Shown here in pieces: positions 37,673 through 39,013 of a stretch of DNA of 39,013 nt. How positions within the stretch are numbered: the stretch's first letter is position 1; each line of letters opens with the position of its first letter. The stretch is from Deinococcus sp. Lineage in GTDB: Bacteria; Deinococcota; Deinococci; Deinococcales; Deinococcaceae. The DNA is taken from positions 40,503 through 79,515 of the forward strand of contig NZ_JAUNHK010000002.1 of NCBI RefSeq assembly GCF_030523985.1, read 5' to 3'. Below the pieces are notes generated by a model that ran no database searches, had not been told where the DNA came from, and was given only the letters and a program-made list of their open reading frames with translations. The position numbers and the translations under genes were made by a program.

Positions 37673-39013
37673 CTTTTGCCTCGCTTTCCCTTCACACGAA
37701 GGGCTTTCAGGGGGTTGCTGGGCTGCTGCTGCGACGAATCTGGTGATGTGGACGCGGCAGCCTCGGCTTTCGGCTTCTCTGTCGTCGTCTGACGGCCAGA
37801 GGGCTGCGAACTCGGCAAGGCCGCTTGCTGCTCCCGTGCAATCTGGGCGTCGGTCTGGTCGGGGTCGTCGTCGCCCTGGCGCTGGCGGGCCTGAGCCTTG
37901 CTGATGATTCCGGCCTTCACGTCTTCCCGGTCAGCCTTCCGGTCGTCGGGGCTGGGCGGGATGACGCGCTTCTTGACCGTGCCTTCGATTTCGATAGGGC
38001 GGTAGCGTCCTGGCTGCCCGGAAAGCGCTGCTACCAGTTCGGCCAGCGTGTAAAGCACCTCACCGAAGGTGTACTCCGCGAGGTCGAGGGTCGGCTGCCG
38101 AACATTGTCGAAGTCCGACATGGCGACTTCACGGCTTCGGCCTGACGCCGTGGCGTCCTTACCCATCAGGACATAGCTCTGCCCCACTTCGCTGTACATG
38201 TTCAGCTGGTTGTGGGTAGTGGCGCTGATGAGCGAGTCCGGGCTGACAGGCTCAAAGCGCCCGTACTGCGCGTCACCGAGAGGCTGCTCACCCAAGAGTT
38301 TGCCGCTCGCGGGGTCACGCTTCTCAATGGTGGTCTGCTGCCACGCCATCAGCGTCCCGGCCCCAGGCTTGACAGGCAGATACCGCTTCACTGGTCCGTT
38401 TGGCCCGTCCACCAACTCGAACGGCGGTTCGATGTTGATGCCGTAACGCTCCATGAAGCCTGCCAGTTCGGTATTTCGCAGAATCATGGTGCTGGCCGTG
38501 TTGTAGGCCATCTGGTTTTCGAGGAACTGCCGCGTGATGAGCGGTTCGCTATCCAGTTCGATGTAGGTCAGCCGTTCACCCAGGTCGAGATCAATCGCGG
38601 GCGCGGGAGTCTCGTCGGTCTGCCGCAGCACCCGCAACAGCGTCGGGCCTGATTCCTCCGCACAGACGCAGACCTCGGCACAGGCGTTCCCGCGTGCGTC
38701 CTGATAGCTGTAGACCGCGCTTTTCAGGAAGGTGTCAGGGTCTTCCCAGATACGGACGTTCTCCGGCGTCTCGATGCACTCCAGGCGAATGTAACGGGCG
38801 ATTTGCTCAGGCTTCAGGCCAGAGCGCACACGGGTCTTGCCGTCCTCACCAGACTCCAGCACACCCCCGGCCACGCGGAAGCGCAACACGGCGCGGCCTT
38901 CCCGGCGAGCCTGGGTCAGCGCCTCGCGAACCGCCCCCTCGACCTGTTTGCCCTGGGTGCGCCAGTAGGCAGAGAAGACCTTTTCAAGCTCCTCTTCCAG
39001 CAAGGTCTTCTCA
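37669..39013 (-). CDS. Portal protein, 5' end outside the window
   Basis: At least 448 residues of the C-terminal part are present; the frame runs off the right edge. The features fit a portal of the SPP1 gp6/DUF4055-like group: an alpha/beta wing (RLECIETPENVRIWEDPD, AVYSYQDARGNACAEV), the clip-stem region with FLENQMAYNTASTMILRNTE, then SYVLMGKDATASGRSREVAM and the crown helix AEYTFGEVLYTLAELVAAL. The DRKADREDVKAGIISKAQARQ segment matches the portal C-terminal KxGxISxxTAR motif. The end is Gln/Ser-rich and basic. Portal subunits form the 12-fold ring through which DNA enters the head. Confidence 0.85.
   Translation of the reverse strand, partial: EKTLLEEELEKVFSAYWRTQGKQVEGAVREALTQARREGRAVLRFRVAGGVLESGEDGKTRVRSGLKPEQIARYIRLECIETPENVRIWEDPDTFLKSAVYSYQDARGNACAEVCVCAEESGPTLLRVLRQTDETPAPAIDLDLGERLTYIELDSEPLITRQFLENQMAYNTASTMILRNTELAGFMERYGINIEPPFELVDGPNGPVKRYLPVKPGAGTLMAWQQTTIEKRDPASGKLLGEQPLGDAQYGRFEPVSPDSLISATTHNQLNMYSEVGQSYVLMGKDATASGRSREVAMSDFDNVRQPTLDLAEYTFGEVLYTLAELVAALSGQPGRYRPIEIEGTVKKRVIPPSPDDRKADREDVKAGIISKAQARQRQGDDDPDQTDAQIAREQQAALPSSQPSGRQTTTEKPKAEAAASTSPDSSQQQPSNPLKALRVKGKRGKR

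Overview
The window is GC-rich bacterial DNA that I read as the left part of an integrated, long-tailed siphovirus-like prophage. The host is probably a Deinococcus or close relative. That is an inference from the GC-rich codon use, the HTH-ImmA/IrrE protein and the general style of the proteins; no rRNA or housekeeping marker is present to prove it. The left end (1-310) is the middle of comM, the Mg-chelatase-like AAA+ helicase used in natural transformation. It is cut just after its Asn-Pro-Cys-Pro-Cys motif, so the element sits inside comM. No integrase or transposase lies in the window. The terminase and the other end of the element must lie beyond 39013.

The accessory/early region (387-11613) has genes on both strands. 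It holds a small membrane protein, an HTH-Fic cassette with an operator-rich divergent promoter, a four-gene rightward operon ending in an HNH nuclease, and a leftward group with its own HTH repressor. That repressor faces a symmetric pair of promoters with two TTTAGC...GCTAAA operators, which resembles a lysogeny switch. A rightward run then ends in parA-parB, which suggests an element that is or was a phage-plasmid. After a perfect 42-bp palindrome comes an HTH-ImmA/IrrE metalloprotease. Next are a candidate small RNA and a two-gene operon of an E2-like (ubiquitin-conjugating fold) protein with a SEC-C-like tail plus a two-helix membrane protein. That operon has a structured leader that can hide its ribosome binding site and is the most unusual system here.

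The late region (11666-39013) is almost wholly on the minus strand and is read from right to left: portal (cut by the window edge), small genes, an HExxH protein, a scaffold-like protein, a decoration-like protein, a gpE-type major capsid protein, a coiled-coil protein, a RyR-domain protein, head-tail connectors, tail-tube protein, two tail-assembly chaperone ORFs linked by a canonical -1 slippery site, tail completion protein, a 1809-residue tape measure protein with five ~83-residue repeats, tail-tip proteins with fibronectin type III-like segments, holin/spanin candidates and a GH108 endolysin. One plus-strand gene (27703-28143) is inserted in this operon as a moron. Several abundant or late genes are separated by intrinsic terminators, often just upstream of the next gene's ribosome binding site.

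Functions rest on reading the translations by eye; no database search was possible.
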